A DNA stretch of 64,000 bases, taken from contig JALEJS010000038.1 of assembly GCA_022769545.1 (NCBI GenBank), positions 1 to 64,000 of the forward strand, in the 5' to 3' direction. A model generated the notes under the pieces. The model saw only the letters and a program-made list of their open reading frames with translations, had not been told where the DNA came from and searched no databases. Each line of letters starts with the position of its first letter. The first letter of the stretch is position 1. Shown piece by piece: positions 44,477 through 52,784 of this stretch. The stretch comes from Blautia sp. (GTDB lineage Bacteria > Bacillota > Clostridia > Lachnospirales > Lachnospiraceae). The position numbers and the translations under genes were made by a program.

Positions 44477-44515
44477 CATCCTGCAGGAAACAAAACCGGA
44501 CATCCTGCAGGAAAC
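44477..44515 (+). promoter_or_regulatory. Two direct repeats with CCTGCAGG cores just upstream of a promoter
   Basis: CATCCTGCAGGAAAC occurs at 44477-44491 and again at 44501-44515, a period of 24 bases. Each contains the 8-base palindrome CCTGCAGG. The second copy ends three bases before the -35 of the permease promoter, ideal for an activator or repressor. Confidence 0.6.
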
Positions 44516-44518
44516 GAC

Positions 44519-44547
44519 TTGTCACCGTGGGAATTATCATATATAAT
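44519..44547 (+). promoter_or_regulatory. Predicted promoter of the NCS2 permease
   Basis: TTGTCA (44519-44524), a 17-base spacer and TATAAT (44542-44547). Transcription would start near 44554, only about 20 bases before a strong terminator hairpin. Confidence 0.7.
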
Positions 44548-44562
44548 GAAATTGTATTTCAG

Positions 44563-44639
44563 AATCCGAAGACGAAGCAGTCGCGGCCTTTTTTTATAAT
44601 GACAAAAAAGGCCGGCTGCTTTTTTTCTACCATCGGATT
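44563..44639 (+). terminator. Promoter-proximal intrinsic terminator, likely attenuator
   Basis: GCAG-GGCCTTTTTT (from 44577) pairs with AAAAAAGGCC-CTGC (to 44619) and is followed by eight T. An outer pair AATCCGA (44563-44569) / TCGGATT (44633-44639) could form a competing or extended stem. It sits between the promoter and the permease start. The 20-odd leader bases before it are too few for a purine aptamer. Confidence 0.75.
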
Positions 44640-44667
44640 CGGGCAGAAAAGAAAGCGAGGGAAAGGT

Positions 44668-46104
44668 ATGGAGAAAAATAATTATTCAAGTCCCTACAGC
44701 CTGGAAGGGAAACTTCCTCTGGGACAGGCAGTCCTCTACGGGCTGCAGCATGTACTGGCAATGTTTGCCGGAAATCTGACCCCGATCATTCTGATCCTTG
44801 GTGCGTGTGGGATTGAGGCCAGTGATGTGGTTCGTGTATCTATCCTCCAGAATGCCATGCTGGTGGCTGGTCTGATCACACTGGTTCAGCTGTTTACCAT
44901 AGGGCCGATCGGCGGAAGGCTCCCCATCGTTATGGGAACCAGCTCCGGTTTCATCGGTGTCTGCAGCGGTGTGGCTGCGTCTATGGGCGGAGGCATTGTG
45001 GCATATGGCGCAATTATGGGTGCTTCATTGCTGGGTGGTCTGTTTGAAATGGTTCTCGGCTTTTGCCTGAAGCCTCTTCGTAGATTTTTCCCGTCTGTGG
45101 TAACCGGTACGGTTGTTATGGCAATCGGTCTTTCACTGATTGGTGTGGGAATCAATTCCTTCGGCGGCGGAAGCGGAAAGGGAGACTTCGGTTCTCTTCC
45201 CAATCTGTTTGTGGGTACTGTGGTACTTCTGACCATCGTACTTCTGAAGCACTTTACAAAAGGTGCAACCAGTGCCGCATCGATCCTGGTGGGTATCATT
45301 GTAGGATATATCGTATGTGCCGTGATGGGACTGGTCCTGCCTCATACATATGTGGATGCAGAAGGTGTGGAGCAGACCTGCTCCTGGGTTCTGAACTGGT
45401 CATCTGTGGGGGCTGCATCCTGGTTTACCATTCCGAAAATAATCGGTGTGAATCTGAAGGACAGCGCAGGAGAGGTTGTGAAGCTGGTATTTGATGCGAG
45501 AGCAATCATTCCTATCATGATCATGTTCATTGTGACAGCGGTTGAGACCGTGGGAGATATCTCCGGCATCACAGAAGGCGGTCTCGGAAGAGAGGCAACC
45601 GATAAGGAGCTTTCCGGCGGCGTGGTATGTGATGGTTTCGGATCTTCCGTGGCAGCAGTTTTCGGTGTGCTGCCGAATACTTCCTTCAGCCAGAATGTGG
45701 GTCTTGTCGGAATGACGAAGGTGGTAAATCTGTATGCGATTTCCATGGGCGCGATTTTCCTGATCCTCTGCGGACTGTTTCCCAAGCTGGCTGCAGTGGT
45801 AAATATTATGCCGCAGAGTGTCCTCGGCGGCGCGGCAGTCATGATGTTTGCATCCATCGTGGTAAGCGGTATTCAGCTTGTGACAAAAGAGGCAGTCAAT
45901 GCAAAGAGTATCACGATCGTAGCTGTGGCACTGGGTCTTGGCTATGGACTGGGAGCGAACTCTGCGATTCTGGCAAATATGCCGTCTTATGTGAGCTATA
46001 TTTTCGGCGGCTCCGGTATTGTTCCGGCAGCGATCATCGCCATTATACTGAACATTGTGATTCCGGATGAGAGCAAAGCAGAAAAGCATGCAGCAGGAAA
46101 ATAA
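44668..46104 (+). CDS. NCS2-family xanthine/uracil-type permease
   Basis: 478 residues with about 12-14 TM segments. Family signatures: LYGLQHVLAMFAGNLTPIILI at the N-terminus, QNAMLVAGLITL, VMGTSSGFIG, and the substrate region VTAVETVGDISGITEGGLGREAT followed by GFGSSVAAVFGVLPNTSFSQNVGLV. The ETVGD and NTSFSQN motifs fit xanthine or urate transporters better than uracil ones. It imports a purine base by proton symport. ATG 44668 follows GCGAGGGAAAGGT. Upstream repeats, promoter and terminator suggest tight regulation. Confidence 0.87.
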   Translation: MEKNNYSSPYSLEGKLPLGQAVLYGLQHVLAMFAGNLTPIILILGACGIEASDVVRVSILQNAMLVAGLITLVQLFTIGPIGGRLPIVMGTSSGFIGVCSGVAASMGGGIVAYGAIMGASLLGGLFEMVLGFCLKPLRRFFPSVVTGTVVMAIGLSLIGVGINSFGGGSGKGDFGSLPNLFVGTVVLLTIVLLKHFTKGATSAASILVGIIVGYIVCAVMGLVLPHTYVDAEGVEQTCSWVLNWSSVGAASWFTIPKIIGVNLKDSAGEVVKLVFDARAIIPIMIMFIVTAVETVGDISGITEGGLGREATDKELSGGVVCDGFGSSVAAVFGVLPNTSFSQNVGLVGMTKVVNLYAISMGAIFLILCGLFPKLAAVVNIMPQSVLGGAAVMMFASIVVSGIQLVTKEAVNAKSITIVAVALGLGYGLGANSAILANMPSYVSYIFGGSGIVPAAIIAIILNIVIPDESKAEKHAAGK

Positions 46105-46129
46105 AAATTCCGGTACGGAAAAGGCAGAA

Positions 46130-46180
46130 TAAAACACCGGCAGGAAACGGGAATTTCCCGGATCCTGCCGGTGTTTTGTT
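46130..46180. terminator. Terminator after the permease gene
   Basis: ACACCGGCAGGA and TCCTGCCGGTGT pair perfectly over 12 bases around an inner CGGGAATTTCCCG hairpin, with TTTTGTT after it. Strong in the plus direction; A-rich flank also allows minus-strand use for the small Cys-rich gene. Confidence 0.9.
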
Positions 46181-46186
46181 CTGATT

Positions 46187-46378
46187 TCAGTAATTGTACG
46201 CGCCTTCGTAGCGGCAGCACTGCTCCTTTTTCATGGAGCGCTGTGTACATCGGCTGCACCGGTCGCAGAATTCCTGCTGATAGCAGGTAGCGCACAGACA
46301 GTCGCCGCATGCGTGCCGGTCATACTCCGGTGTAAGAGAAAAGGGTCTTTCGTTTGCCGGATGTTCCGAGCTATTCAT
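46187..46378 (-). CDS. Small cysteine-rich protein, 63 residues
   Basis: The frame reads MNSSEHPANERPFSLTPEYDR then a dense cysteine cluster: CGDCLCATC-x5-FCDRCSRC-x9-CC. Ten cysteines in the last 35 residues suggest zinc or iron-sulfur binding. GAAGGA lies 6 bases before ATG 46378, and the gene overlaps the end of the methyltransferase gene by 8 bases, so translation is coupled. Not a recognised family; it resembles small zinc-knuckle proteins seen in Lachnospiraceae genomes. It ends next to the permease terminator. Confidence 0.65.
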   Translation of the reverse strand: MNSSEHPANERPFSLTPEYDRHACGDCLCATCYQQEFCDRCSRCTQRSMKKEQCCRYEGAYNY

Positions 46379-47261
46379 GATCATTCCTTCTTTCCCAGTG
46401 GCCGGAAGCTCCGCAGGGGAGAACCAGCCCATTACTGCTGACGGGCAGGCCGATTTCCTGGGAATCCACATGTCCGTCCCATTTTTTCAGTTCCGTGGAA
46501 AGCATATAAGTCAGGACGGCAGGGGCAAGTCCGGTGGTGTAGGAATTGATGAGGAAAAAGAGAGGATCATCGCTTAAAAGCTGCGTGCACAGCTGGATCA
46601 GCGGATGAATGGCATCCTCGATTTTCCATATTTCTCCTTTGGGGCCGCGTCCATAGGAAGGGGGATCCATGATGATGGCATCGTAGTGATTCCCCCGGCG
46701 GATCTCACGTTCCACAAATTTGACACAGTCATCCACCAGCCAGCGGATGGGAGCATCTGAAAGACCGGAAGCGGCAGCGTTTTCCTTTGCCCAGTTCACC
46801 ATACCCTTCGAGGCGTCCACATGTGTCACGGAGGCACCTGCAGCAGCGGCAGCCAGTGTGGCACCGCCGGTATATGCGAAAAGATTCAGGACCTTGACCG
46901 GACGGCCGGCATTTCGGATTTTCGCTCCGAACCAGTCCCAGTTTACTGCCTGTTCCGGAAACAGGCCTGTGTGTTTGAAGCTGAAAGGCTTCAGATGAAA
47001 CGTCAGGGTTTTGCCGATGGGGCTGCTGTGATAATGGATATCCCATTGCTGGGGGAGATCAAAAAATTCCCATTCTCCGCCGCCTTTTTTGCTGCGGTGA
47101 TAATGACCGTTCCTTTTTTTCCAGCCACGCAGCGTTTTGGGGGTATCCCAGATTACCTGAGGGTCCGGACGAACCAGAAGGTAGTCACCCCATCGTTCCA
47201 GTTTTTCTCCGCGGGAGGCATCCAGAACTTCGTATTCCTCCCAGCCATTTGCTGTCCACAT
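46371..47261 (-). CDS. Class I SAM-dependent rRNA methyltransferase (RlmI/RlmK-like)
   Basis: 296 residues. Central Rossmann fold: VLNLFAYTGGATLAAAAAGASVTHVDASKGMVNWAKENA (SAM binding), IRWLVDDCVKFVEREIRRG, and IIMDPPSYGRGPKGE (catalytic DPPxY-type motif). The N-terminal part (EVLDASRGEKLERWGDYLLVRPDPQ) is the typical small beta domain of Firmicutes members. It probably methylates 23S rRNA, but the exact base is unknown. The start at 47261 has AGGAGAACATATTGTT upstream; ATG 47300 is in frame but has a weaker site. Confidence 0.85.
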   Translation of the reverse strand: MWTANGWEEYEVLDASRGEKLERWGDYLLVRPDPQVIWDTPKTLRGWKKRNGHYHRSKKGGGEWEFFDLPQQWDIHYHSSPIGKTLTFHLKPFSFKHTGLFPEQAVNWDWFGAKIRNAGRPVKVLNLFAYTGGATLAAAAAGASVTHVDASKGMVNWAKENAAASGLSDAPIRWLVDDCVKFVEREIRRGNHYDAIIMDPPSYGRGPKGEIWKIEDAIHPLIQLCTQLLSDDPLFFLINSYTTGLAPAVLTYMLSTELKKWDGHVDSQEIGLPVSSNGLVLPCGASGHWERRNDHE

Positions 47262-47420
47262 AACAATATGTTCTCCTGTTTTTATTGTAAAAGCGGTCAT
47301 TTATCCACAATTGTTTAAGCACGTTAAGCACGATGTGGTATCAGACCTCTTGACTCTGGTATCTACAGTATAGTGTAAAACGCAGGACAGTGCAAGCGCG
47401 AAAATATATGTATGAAAGTC

Positions 47421-47449
47421 TTGCAAGGGACAATTTACCATGCTAAAAT
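47421..47449 (+). promoter_or_regulatory. Predicted promoter of the aminotransferase gene
   Basis: TTGCAA (47421-47426), a 17-base spacer and TAAAAT (47444-47449). The sequence TTTACCATGCTAAAAT across the spacer and -10 is identical to the speA-leader promoter. Confidence 0.65.
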
Positions 47450-47511
47450 GTTAGAGATATTGGATTGGGGAGAATCAGATTGCTGCAGAAGAGCAGCTTG
47501 AGGAGGCAGTT

Positions 47512-48795
47512 ATGAAAAAATATAGTGAAATGAGCAAAGAGGAGCTTCTGGAGCTCAAAGAGCAACTTGACAGACAATACAGGGAGATTCAGGCGCAGGG
47601 ACTTTCTCTGGACATGTCCAGAGGAAAACCGGGGGCAGACCAGCTGAATATTTCCATGGAAATGATGGATGTTTTAAAAAGCGGAGATGATCTGAAGTGT
47701 GAGACTGGTGTGGACTGCCGGAACTATGGTGTGCTGGAAGGAATTCCGGAAGCGAAGCGTCTGCTGGGAGAAATGGCGGAGGTAAATCCGGATGAGATCA
47801 TTATTTATGGAAACTCCAGCCTGAATGTGATGTTTGATACCATTGCCCGCTGTATGATGAAAGGGGTACTTGGAAACACTCCCTGGTCAAAGCTGGATAA
47901 AGTGAAATTCCTCTGTCCGGTACCGGGCTATGACCGTCATTTTAAGATCACGGAATATTTTGGAATTGAGATGATCAACGTTCCCATGACTCCGGAAGGT
48001 CCGGATATGGACATGGTGGAAAGACTGGTAAGTGAAGATGAGGCTGTGAAGGGAATCTGGTGTGTACCGAAATATTCCAATCCGCAGGGATACACATACT
48101 CCAGGGAGACCGTTGCCCGCTTCGCCAGACTGAAACCGGCGGCAAAGGATTTTCGCATTTTCTGGGATAATGCGTACTGTGTACATCATCTTTACGATAC
48201 AAATCAGGATTTCCTGGTGGAAATCCTTGGCGAGTGTGCGAAGGCGGGAAACCCGGATATGGTATATAAATTCTGTTCCACATCCAAAATCAGTTTTCCC
48301 GGTTCCGGTATTGCATGTGTGGCAGCTTCCCGGGCAAATCTTGAGGACTTCCGCAGTACGATGAAGATTCAGACAATCGGACATGACAAGCTGAATCAGC
48401 TGCGTCATGTGCGTTATTTCAAGGATATCCAGGGAATCCATGAGCATATGAGAAAACATGCGGATCTGATCCGCCCGAAATTTGAAATGGTTCTGGAGAC
48501 GCTGGAGCGTGAGCTTGGCGGAAAGGGAATCGGAGAATGGACAAAGCCCCACGGCGGATATTTTATTTCTTTTGATTCCATGGAAGGCTGTGCAAAGGAT
48601 ATCGTGGCAAAGGCGAAGGCAGCCGGTGTGGTAATGACGGATGCAGGGGCTACCTTCCCGTATGGCAGGGACCCGAAAGATTCCAATATCCGGATTGCAC
48701 CGACCTATCCGTCAATTGATGAACTGAAAAAGGCGGCAGAAGTGTTTGTTCTTTGTGTAAAGCTGTCCAGTGTGGAAAAGCTTCTGCAGCAGTAA
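47512..48795 (+). CDS. MocR-like aspartate aminotransferase (PF12897 type)
   Basis: 427-residue fold-I PLP aminotransferase. It begins MKKYSEMSKEELLELKEQLDRQYREIQAQGLSL; LDMSRGKPGADQL, NYGVLEGIPEAKRLLGEM, YGNSSLNVMFDTIARC, CPVPGYDRHF, CVPKYSNPQGYTYS and a PLP Lys in FCSTSKISFPGSG mark the aspartate aminotransferase subgroup that lacks the MocR DNA-binding domain. It interconverts aspartate and oxaloacetate with glutamate/2-oxoglutarate. GAGGAGGCAGTT precedes the ATG. The L,D-transpeptidase-like gene follows after 12 bases. Confidence 0.87.
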   Translation: MKKYSEMSKEELLELKEQLDRQYREIQAQGLSLDMSRGKPGADQLNISMEMMDVLKSGDDLKCETGVDCRNYGVLEGIPEAKRLLGEMAEVNPDEIIIYGNSSLNVMFDTIARCMMKGVLGNTPWSKLDKVKFLCPVPGYDRHFKITEYFGIEMINVPMTPEGPDMDMVERLVSEDEAVKGIWCVPKYSNPQGYTYSRETVARFARLKPAAKDFRIFWDNAYCVHHLYDTNQDFLVEILGECAKAGNPDMVYKFCSTSKISFPGSGIACVAASRANLEDFRSTMKIQTIGHDKLNQLRHVRYFKDIQGIHEHMRKHADLIRPKFEMVLETLERELGGKGIGEWTKPHGGYFISFDSMEGCAKDIVAKAKAAGVVMTDAGATFPYGRDPKDSNIRIAPTYPSIDELKKAAEVFVLCVKLSSVEKLLQQ

Positions 48796-48807
48796 TGGAG
48801 GAAATGC

Positions 48808-50211
48808 ATGGCAGATAACCAGGCAAGGATGGGCAGAGGAAAAAAGGTGACGATCATTCTGATCCTGCTCCTGCTGGTACTCACAGCCGGAGTCTATGCC
48901 TATGGAGTGTATTACTTTTCCAATCACTTTCTGCCCGGCTCCGTCGTGAACGGATGCAACTGTTCCTATATGACAGAGGAAGAGACGGAGGAGCTTCTGG
49001 CCAGTCAGGTGAAGGTTTATGTCCTGGCAGTGGAAACCAGAAACAACGGCCGGGAAAGTCTTACGGCCAGTCAGGTGGGACTGAGCTATGTTCCTGACGG
49101 AAGTGTGAAACAGCGGATGCTGGAGCAGAATCGTTTTCTGTGGTTCCTGGCATTTGATCAGAGTGAAACCTACGAGATGACCGTAAAGACAGACTACGAT
49201 CCCGAAAAAACGGCTGCTGCGGTGGATGGACTGAAGTGTATGCAGCCGGAGAACCGAACAGAACCCACAGATGCCTGTCTTTCGGATAACGGTACGGAAT
49301 ATGTGATCCTTCCGGAGGAGGAAGGATGTGCTCCGGACCGGGATAAGGTTCTGGAGTTGGTGGAGACGGCAGTGGAAACCGGCCGTCAGACCATCCGTCT
49401 GGAAGATGAAAACTGCTATGTCAGGCCGGAGATTTTCCGGGATGATGAGGTGCTGCTGCGGCAGTGCGAACAGCTGAACCGGATGACGGCGGCGGTGATC
49501 ACCTACGACTTTGCGGACCGGACAGAACGTATCGGGAGAGAGCAGATCAAAAGCTGGCTGAAAACCGATGAAAATCAGGACTATGTACCGGACCGGGAGC
49601 TGGTAGGAGCATATGTGGATGAGCTTGCGGATATCTATGATACCCGGGGAGGCATGCATGAATTTCTCACCTATGACAATCGCGAGATTACGGTCAGCGG
49701 GGGAGATTACGGCTGGGAAATTGACCGTGCAGCAGAAACCGCGGAGCTGTGTCAGGCCATATCGGAAGGGCGCATTGAGGTACGGGAACCGGTTTACCGG
49801 CAGACTGCGGCAAGCCGTGATGTGATGGATATCGGATATACCTATGTGGAAATCGACCTGACCAACCAGGTACTTGTCTATTATCAGGACGGAATCGTGA
49901 CGGTGAATACATTCATTGTCAGCGGAAATCCGAATTATTACGGCTGTGCCACTCCGACGGGCTGTTATGAGGTGACCGCCATGGAATCTCCCCGAAAAGT
50001 AGAGGGAGAGGGCTATCCGGAAGAATATGTGACGTACTGGATGGAGTTCCGCGAGAGAACCGGAATCCATGATGCACCGTGGAGAGAACAGTTCGGAGGA
50101 AGTCTGTATCTTACAGAAGGCTCGGCCGGCAGCGTGAGCATGCCCTATGATCAGGCAGAACTGCTTTACAGCTGTGTGGATATCGGAACTCCGGTGGTTA
50201 TATATGAGTGA
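48808..50211 (+). CDS. YkuD/L,D-transpeptidase-like protein with both catalytic residues replaced
   Basis: 467 residues: cytoplasmic basic start, TM anchor (about 13-34), a PG-binding-4-type domain pair (about 50-330), and a C-terminal YkuD domain (about 345-467). YVEIDLTNQVLVYYQDG and CATPTGCYEV are typical, and His421 in RTGIHDAPWREQFGG is kept. The catalytic signature S-HG-C-[VI]-N-[ML]-P is changed to SAGSVSMP: His to Ala440 and Cys to Ser442. 3-3 crosslinking by the Cys thioester mechanism is therefore not expected. It may be a peptidoglycan-binding scaffold. It precedes ddl and murF. GGAGGAAATGC lies before the ATG. Confidence 0.85.
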   Translation: MADNQARMGRGKKVTIILILLLLVLTAGVYAYGVYYFSNHFLPGSVVNGCNCSYMTEEETEELLASQVKVYVLAVETRNNGRESLTASQVGLSYVPDGSVKQRMLEQNRFLWFLAFDQSETYEMTVKTDYDPEKTAAAVDGLKCMQPENRTEPTDACLSDNGTEYVILPEEEGCAPDRDKVLELVETAVETGRQTIRLEDENCYVRPEIFRDDEVLLRQCEQLNRMTAAVITYDFADRTERIGREQIKSWLKTDENQDYVPDRELVGAYVDELADIYDTRGGMHEFLTYDNREITVSGGDYGWEIDRAAETAELCQAISEGRIEVREPVYRQTAASRDVMDIGYTYVEIDLTNQVLVYYQDGIVTVNTFIVSGNPNYYGCATPTGCYEVTAMESPRKVEGEGYPEEYVTYWMEFRERTGIHDAPWREQFGGSLYLTEGSAGSVSMPYDQAELLYSCVDIGTPVVIYE

Positions 50212-50242
50212 GAAGCATACCGGCAAGAAAGGGGATGAAGGC

Positions 50243-51277
50243 ATGAAAATAGTTGTTTTGGCAGGAGGAACCAGCACAGAAAGAGCGATTTCGATCGTTT
50301 CCGGAACAGATGTGTGCAAAGCACTGAGGAAAAAGGGACATCAGGCCATTCTGGTGGATGTATTCTGCGGACTTGAAAATGTGGATTTTGAAAATCCCTT
50401 TCCGGATACATATGATGTGGATCAGGCAAGCCAGTATATCAAAAGCTTTAATGATTCCATAGAGGAACAGAAAAAATGCCGAAGAAATTTCTTTGGACCG
50501 AATGTGATCCGTCTCTGTGAGATGGCAGATATTGTTTTTCTTGCACTTCACGGTGCAAACGGAGAGGATGGGAAAATTCAGGCTTCCTTTGACCTGATGG
50601 GAATCCGGTATACCGGAACAGGCTATCTGGGCAGTGCCATAGCCATGGACAAAGGAATTACCAAACAGATTTTCCGGATGAATCATGTGCCGACGCCGGC
50701 GGGAACCGTGATGGAAAAGAAGAATCAGATACGGGAGCTGTCCGGGCTGAACATGGAATTTCCGGTTGTGGTAAAGACCTGCTGCGGGGGCTCCAGTGTG
50801 GGCGTATATATTGTAAAGGATCAGCAGGAGTACGAAAAGGCGCTGGATGAGGCGTTTTCCTATGAAGATAAGATCGTCGTAGAGGAATTTATCGAAGGCC
50901 AGGAATATACGGTTGCGGTTGTGGACGGAGAGGCCTATCCGATTGTGGAAATCACACCTCTGGAGGGCTTTTACGATTATGTGAACAAATATAAGCCGGG
51001 TTCCACCAGGGAAGTCTGTCCGGCACCGCTGAGTGAAGAGCTGACGGCACAGATGCAGCAGTATGCGGTGGAAGGTGCGAAGGCACTGGGAATGGAGGCC
51101 TACGGAAGGCTGGATTTCATGATGAAGAACAACGGGGAGATGTATTGTCTGGAAGCGAATACCCTTCCCGGAATGACGCCGACCAGTCTGATCCCGCAGG
51201 AAGCTGCCGCGCTGGGAATCGACTATCCGGCACTGTGTGAGAAACTGATCGAGGTATCACTGAAAAAATACAGATAG
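50243..51277 (+). CDS. ddl: D-alanine--D-alanine ligase
   Basis: 344-residue ATP-grasp ligase. MKIVVLAGGTSTERAISIVSG, LALHGANGEDGKIQ, YTGTGYLGSAIAMDKGITKQ, VVKTCCGGSSVGV, EEFIEGQEYTVAVVDG, EITPLEGFYDYVNKY and LEANTLPGMTPTSLIPQ are Ddl motifs. It makes D-Ala-D-Ala for the peptidoglycan pentapeptide. The DYVNKY loop fits D-Ala ligases more than D-Lac types. ATG 50243 follows AAGAAAGGGGATGAAGGC; ATG 50204 inside the end of the upstream gene is a second possibility. murF is next, the common ddl-murF pairing. Confidence 0.88.
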   Translation: MKIVVLAGGTSTERAISIVSGTDVCKALRKKGHQAILVDVFCGLENVDFENPFPDTYDVDQASQYIKSFNDSIEEQKKCRRNFFGPNVIRLCEMADIVFLALHGANGEDGKIQASFDLMGIRYTGTGYLGSAIAMDKGITKQIFRMNHVPTPAGTVMEKKNQIRELSGLNMEFPVVVKTCCGGSSVGVYIVKDQQEYEKALDEAFSYEDKIVVEEFIEGQEYTVAVVDGEAYPIVEITPLEGFYDYVNKYKPGSTREVCPAPLSEELTAQMQQYAVEGAKALGMEAYGRLDFMMKNNGEMYCLEANTLPGMTPTSLIPQEAAALGIDYPALCEKLIEVSLKKYR

Positions 51278-51280
51278 GAA

Positions 51281-51309
51281 AAAGGCCGTGAGCTTTCACG
51301 GCTTTTTTT
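51281..51309 (+). terminator. Terminator hairpin between ddl and murF
   Basis: GCCGTGA (51284-51290) pairs with TCACGGC (51296-51302), extended by AAA/TTT, with seven T after. The murF start is only 18 bases downstream, leaving no space for a promoter, so murF depends on partial readthrough or an upstream internal promoter. Confidence 0.8.
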
Positions 51310-51326
51310 GTCCGGGGAGGATCTAT

Positions 51327-52697
51327 ATGAAAAATTTGACACTGCGCAATATTGCAGAAGTATGCAACGGAAAATATTTCGGTCCGGAATCACTGGCGGA
51401 CCGGGAAGTGACAGACATCACGACGGACAGCAGAAAGGTACAGGAAGGCGGACTGTTTGTTCCGATCGTGGGAGAGCGGGTGGATGCACACCGGTTTATT
51501 CCGCAGGTAATGGAAATGGGAGCACTTGGCACTCTGTCAGAGCGGGATCTGGGTCAGACAGAATTCCCTTATGTGCAGGTGGAATCCTCACTGCAGGCGG
51601 TGAAGGATATTGCAGAGTTTTATCTGAAGCAGCTGCAGATTCCGGTGGTGGGAATCACCGGAAGTGTGGGAAAAACCAGCACCAAAGAGGTGATCGCATC
51701 TGTTTTGAAGGAAAAATACCGCACGCTGAAGACACAGGGAAATTTCAACAACGAGCTGGGACTTCCGCTGACGGTCTTCCGTCTCCGGGAGGAAGATGAA
51801 ATCGCGGTGCTGGAAATGGGGATCAGCGATTTTGGAGAGATGAGCCGGCTGGCAAGGATTGCCCGGCCGGATACCAGTGTGATCACAAATATCGGTACCT
51901 GTCATCTGGAAAATCTGGGTGACCGGGACGGCGTGCTGAAGGCCAAGACAGAAGTGTTTGCCTATGTGAAACCGGGCGGACATATTGTGCTGAACGGTGA
52001 TGATGACAAGCTTTCCACCGTGAAAGAATACCAGGGAATCCGGCCGGTATTTTTCGGGATGAATCCGGAATGGCCGGTTTATGCAGATCACATTGAGAGC
52101 CGGGGGCTGAAGGGGATGAGCTGTACCATCCATATGGGCGCAGAAAGCTTTCCGGTACAGATTCCCATGCCGGGACGTCATATGATCTACAATGCACTGG
52201 CAGCAGCGGCAGTTGGGAAAATTTATGGTCTGACCAAAGAGCAGATCGCAGCGGGAATCGAAAGTCTGGAACCGGTGAGCGGACGTTTTAAAATGATCGA
52301 TACAGAAAAATTTCTGATCGTGGATGACTGTTATAATGCGAATCCCATGTCCATGAAAGCATCGCTGGATGTTCTGAAGGATGGTGCCGGAAGAAGAGTG
52401 GCAATTCTCGGAGATATGGGAGAACTGGGAGAGAACGAGGCTGCTTTGCACCGGGAGGTCGGCGCTCACGCCGCAGACTGTGAAATTGATGTATGTATCT
52501 GTGTGGGTGACCTGTGCCGGCACCTGGCAGATGAAGCAGTCAAAAAGAACCCGCAGATGACCGTTCTTTATGAGCCGGATCTGGACAGCCTTCTGAAAAA
52601 ACTTCCGGAATATGTACAGAAGGGAGATACCATTCTGGTAAAGGCATCGCATTTTATGAAATTTGAGCAGGTGGTAAAAGCGCTGCAGGAAATGTAA
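51327..52697 (+). CDS. murF: UDP-MurNAc-tripeptide--D-alanyl-D-alanine ligase
   Basis: 456 residues. N-terminal domain MKNLTLRNIAEVCNGKYFG with DSRKVQEGGLFVPIVGERVDAHRFI, ATP-binding GITGSVGKTSTKEV, FNNELGLPLTVFRL, EMGISDFGEMSRLARIARPD, GTCHLENLG and VDDCYNANPMSMKASLDVL. It adds D-Ala-D-Ala to UDP-MurNAc-tripeptide in the cytoplasm. GGGGAGGATCTAT precedes the ATG. Its substrate comes from the adjacent ddl. Confidence 0.92.
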   Translation: MKNLTLRNIAEVCNGKYFGPESLADREVTDITTDSRKVQEGGLFVPIVGERVDAHRFIPQVMEMGALGTLSERDLGQTEFPYVQVESSLQAVKDIAEFYLKQLQIPVVGITGSVGKTSTKEVIASVLKEKYRTLKTQGNFNNELGLPLTVFRLREEDEIAVLEMGISDFGEMSRLARIARPDTSVITNIGTCHLENLGDRDGVLKAKTEVFAYVKPGGHIVLNGDDDKLSTVKEYQGIRPVFFGMNPEWPVYADHIESRGLKGMSCTIHMGAESFPVQIPMPGRHMIYNALAAAAVGKIYGLTKEQIAAGIESLEPVSGRFKMIDTEKFLIVDDCYNANPMSMKASLDVLKDGAGRRVAILGDMGELGENEAALHREVGAHAADCEIDVCICVGDLCRHLADEAVKKNPQMTVLYEPDLDSLLKKLPEYVQKGDTILVKASHFMKFEQVVKALQEM

Positions 52698-52784
52698 AAT
52701 CCGGCAGGAATTTGACGAACGAATTTTCTTTTCCGCAGGACAGGTTGGCAGTATAATATCCATAGAATAGAAAAGGAGGATGTT

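Noticed and set aside
44519-44667. Purine riboswitch upstream of the NCS2 permease
   Set aside because: The three-way junction core is missing, and the predicted transcript start leaves only about 20 nt before the terminator.
48712-50319. A 535-residue open frame on the minus strand
   Set aside because: It is antisense to the L,D-transpeptidase-like gene, which has clear domain motifs and a good ribosome binding site.
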